A stretch of DNA of 64,000 nt from Synechococcus sp. CC9902. Lineage in GTDB: Bacteria; Cyanobacteriota; Cyanobacteriia; PCC-6307; Cyanobiaceae. Each line of letters opens with the position of its first letter. Within the stretch, counting starts at the first letter, position 1. Shown here piece after piece: positions 63,529 through 64,000 of this stretch. A model generated the notes under the pieces. The model saw nothing but the letters and a program-made list of their open reading frames with translations. It was not told the DNA's origin and did no database searches. Location of the stretch: contig NC_007513.1 in assembly GCF_000012505.1 (NCBI RefSeq), forward strand, positions 558,001 to 622,000, read 5' to 3'. The position numbers were made by a program, and so were the translations under genes.

Positions 63529-64000
63529 ATGGCTGCAGTCGACTGGCTTCTTCTTGGCCTGTACCTACTGCTGACATTTCTGTTGGGCCTATGGCTTGCC
63601 CGCCGCAATCGTGGTCAAGAGGATTACTTCGTCGCAGGCCGGCGTCTGAACGGCTGGTTGGCCGGCGCATCCATGGCGGCGACAACCTTTTCGATTGATA
63701 CCCCGCTGTACATCGCAGGACTCGTTGGTAGTCGTGGCTTGGCGGGCAACTGGGAATGGTGGAGCTTTGGCCTGGCCCACGTTGCGATGGCGGTGGTGTT
63801 TGCGCCGCTTTGGCGCCGGAGCGGAGTGTTAACCGATGCGGCCTTCACTGAATTGCGCTATGGCGGTGCTGCTGCTGCCTGGCTTCGCGGGATCAAGGCC
63901 TTTCTTTTGGCGTTGCCCGTGAACTGCATTGGGATCGGTTACGCGTTTCTGGCGCTGCGAAAGGTGGTGGAAGCGTTGGGGATCGTGCGCGGTGAGCCGA
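63529..64000 (+). CDS. Sodium:solute symporter family, 5' part, cut by window edge
   Basis: 157 residues are visible from the ATG at 63529 and the frame is open at the right edge. The opening membrane helices and EDYFVAGRRLNGWLAG, then SMAATTFSIDTPLYIAGLVG and NWEWWSFG, match the SSS family (proline/pantothenate/solute Na+ symporters); ATTFS is the sodium-site region. Substrate cannot be read. Confidence 0.85.
   Translation, partial: MAAVDWLLLGLYLLLTFLLGLWLARRNRGQEDYFVAGRRLNGWLAGASMAATTFSIDTPLYIAGLVGSRGLAGNWEWWSFGLAHVAMAVVFAPLWRRSGVLTDAAFTELRYGGAAAAWLRGIKAFLLALPVNCIGIGYAFLALRKVVEALGIVRGEP

Overview
The window looks like a chromosome segment of a marine unicellular picocyanobacterium (marine Synechococcus, subcluster 5.1 type). 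The reasons are: an RNA polymerase split into rpoC1 and rpoC2; an outer-membrane/lipid A operon; a high-light-inducible protein gene beside the polymerase genes; several small families typical of cyanobacteria (DUF1825, DUF3086, DUF3119, DUF3493, a low-complexity-tail protein); moderate GC; and tight gene packing with many ATGA/TGATG start-stop overlaps. This is a judgement from protein recognition alone, and I cannot assign a strain. I see no insertion sequence, CRISPR array, rRNA or prophage.

Layout. 1-2.9 kb: purine synthesis (purD, cut by the left edge; purC) around an unrecognised exported-looking protein. 2.9-9.1 kb: an envelope operon, bamA-lpxC-fabZ-lpxA-lpxB-msrA. 9.2-13.5 kb: small proteins, leucyl aminopeptidase, a GIY-YIG/helix-hairpin-helix gene pair, and a LuxR-type regulator. 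13.6-19.4 kb: DUF1825, tyrS, an SMP-30 family protein, a low-GC sulfotransferase, pyrF and an autotransporter-type barrel. 19.4-19.94 kb: non-coding DNA holding what looks like a decayed gene. 19.9-24.2 kb: plsY, DUF3086, DUF3119, a MlaE-type lipid permease and an MFS carrier, mostly overlapping on the minus strand. 24.3-28.8 kb: tRNA-Gly, a glycogen debranching enzyme, an MBL-like protein, HU with a clear terminator, and gluQ.

28.8-37.7 kb is the accessory stretch: small hypotheticals, a Bacillus-type succinate dehydrogenase operon (sdhCAB), and a two-gene unit made of a pentameric ligand-gated ion channel homologue followed by a membrane-anchored periplasmic binding domain and a strong terminator. 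A low-GC region follows with a degenerate HNH-like frame, ending at tRNA-Thr. 37.7-45.0 kb: DUF3493 overlapping a low-complexity-tail gene on the opposite strand, then the translation/transcription operon rimP-nusA-ylxR-infB. 45.0-47.8 kb: a Grr-type RiPP cassette (grrP-grrA-grrM) that makes and modifies a glycine-rich exported peptide. 48.0-52.4 kb: an HtrA protease, rpiA, hisD, rpsT and tatD. 52.7-63.3 kb: rpoB-rpoC1-rpoC2, then hli and rlmN. The right edge cuts a sodium:solute symporter gene.

The two most interesting systems are the channel plus binding-protein pair (33.9-36.1 kb), which suggests a cyanobacterial ligand-gated channel with a dedicated periplasmic sensor, and the Grr RiPP cassette, whose precursor carries eight aromatic-X-Asn motifs. 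Other points worth a second look are a codon-on-codon antisense overlap (37,784-37,981), an in-frame TGA in a gene remnant (19,726-19,917), and an HNH-like frame without a usable start (37,021-37,506).
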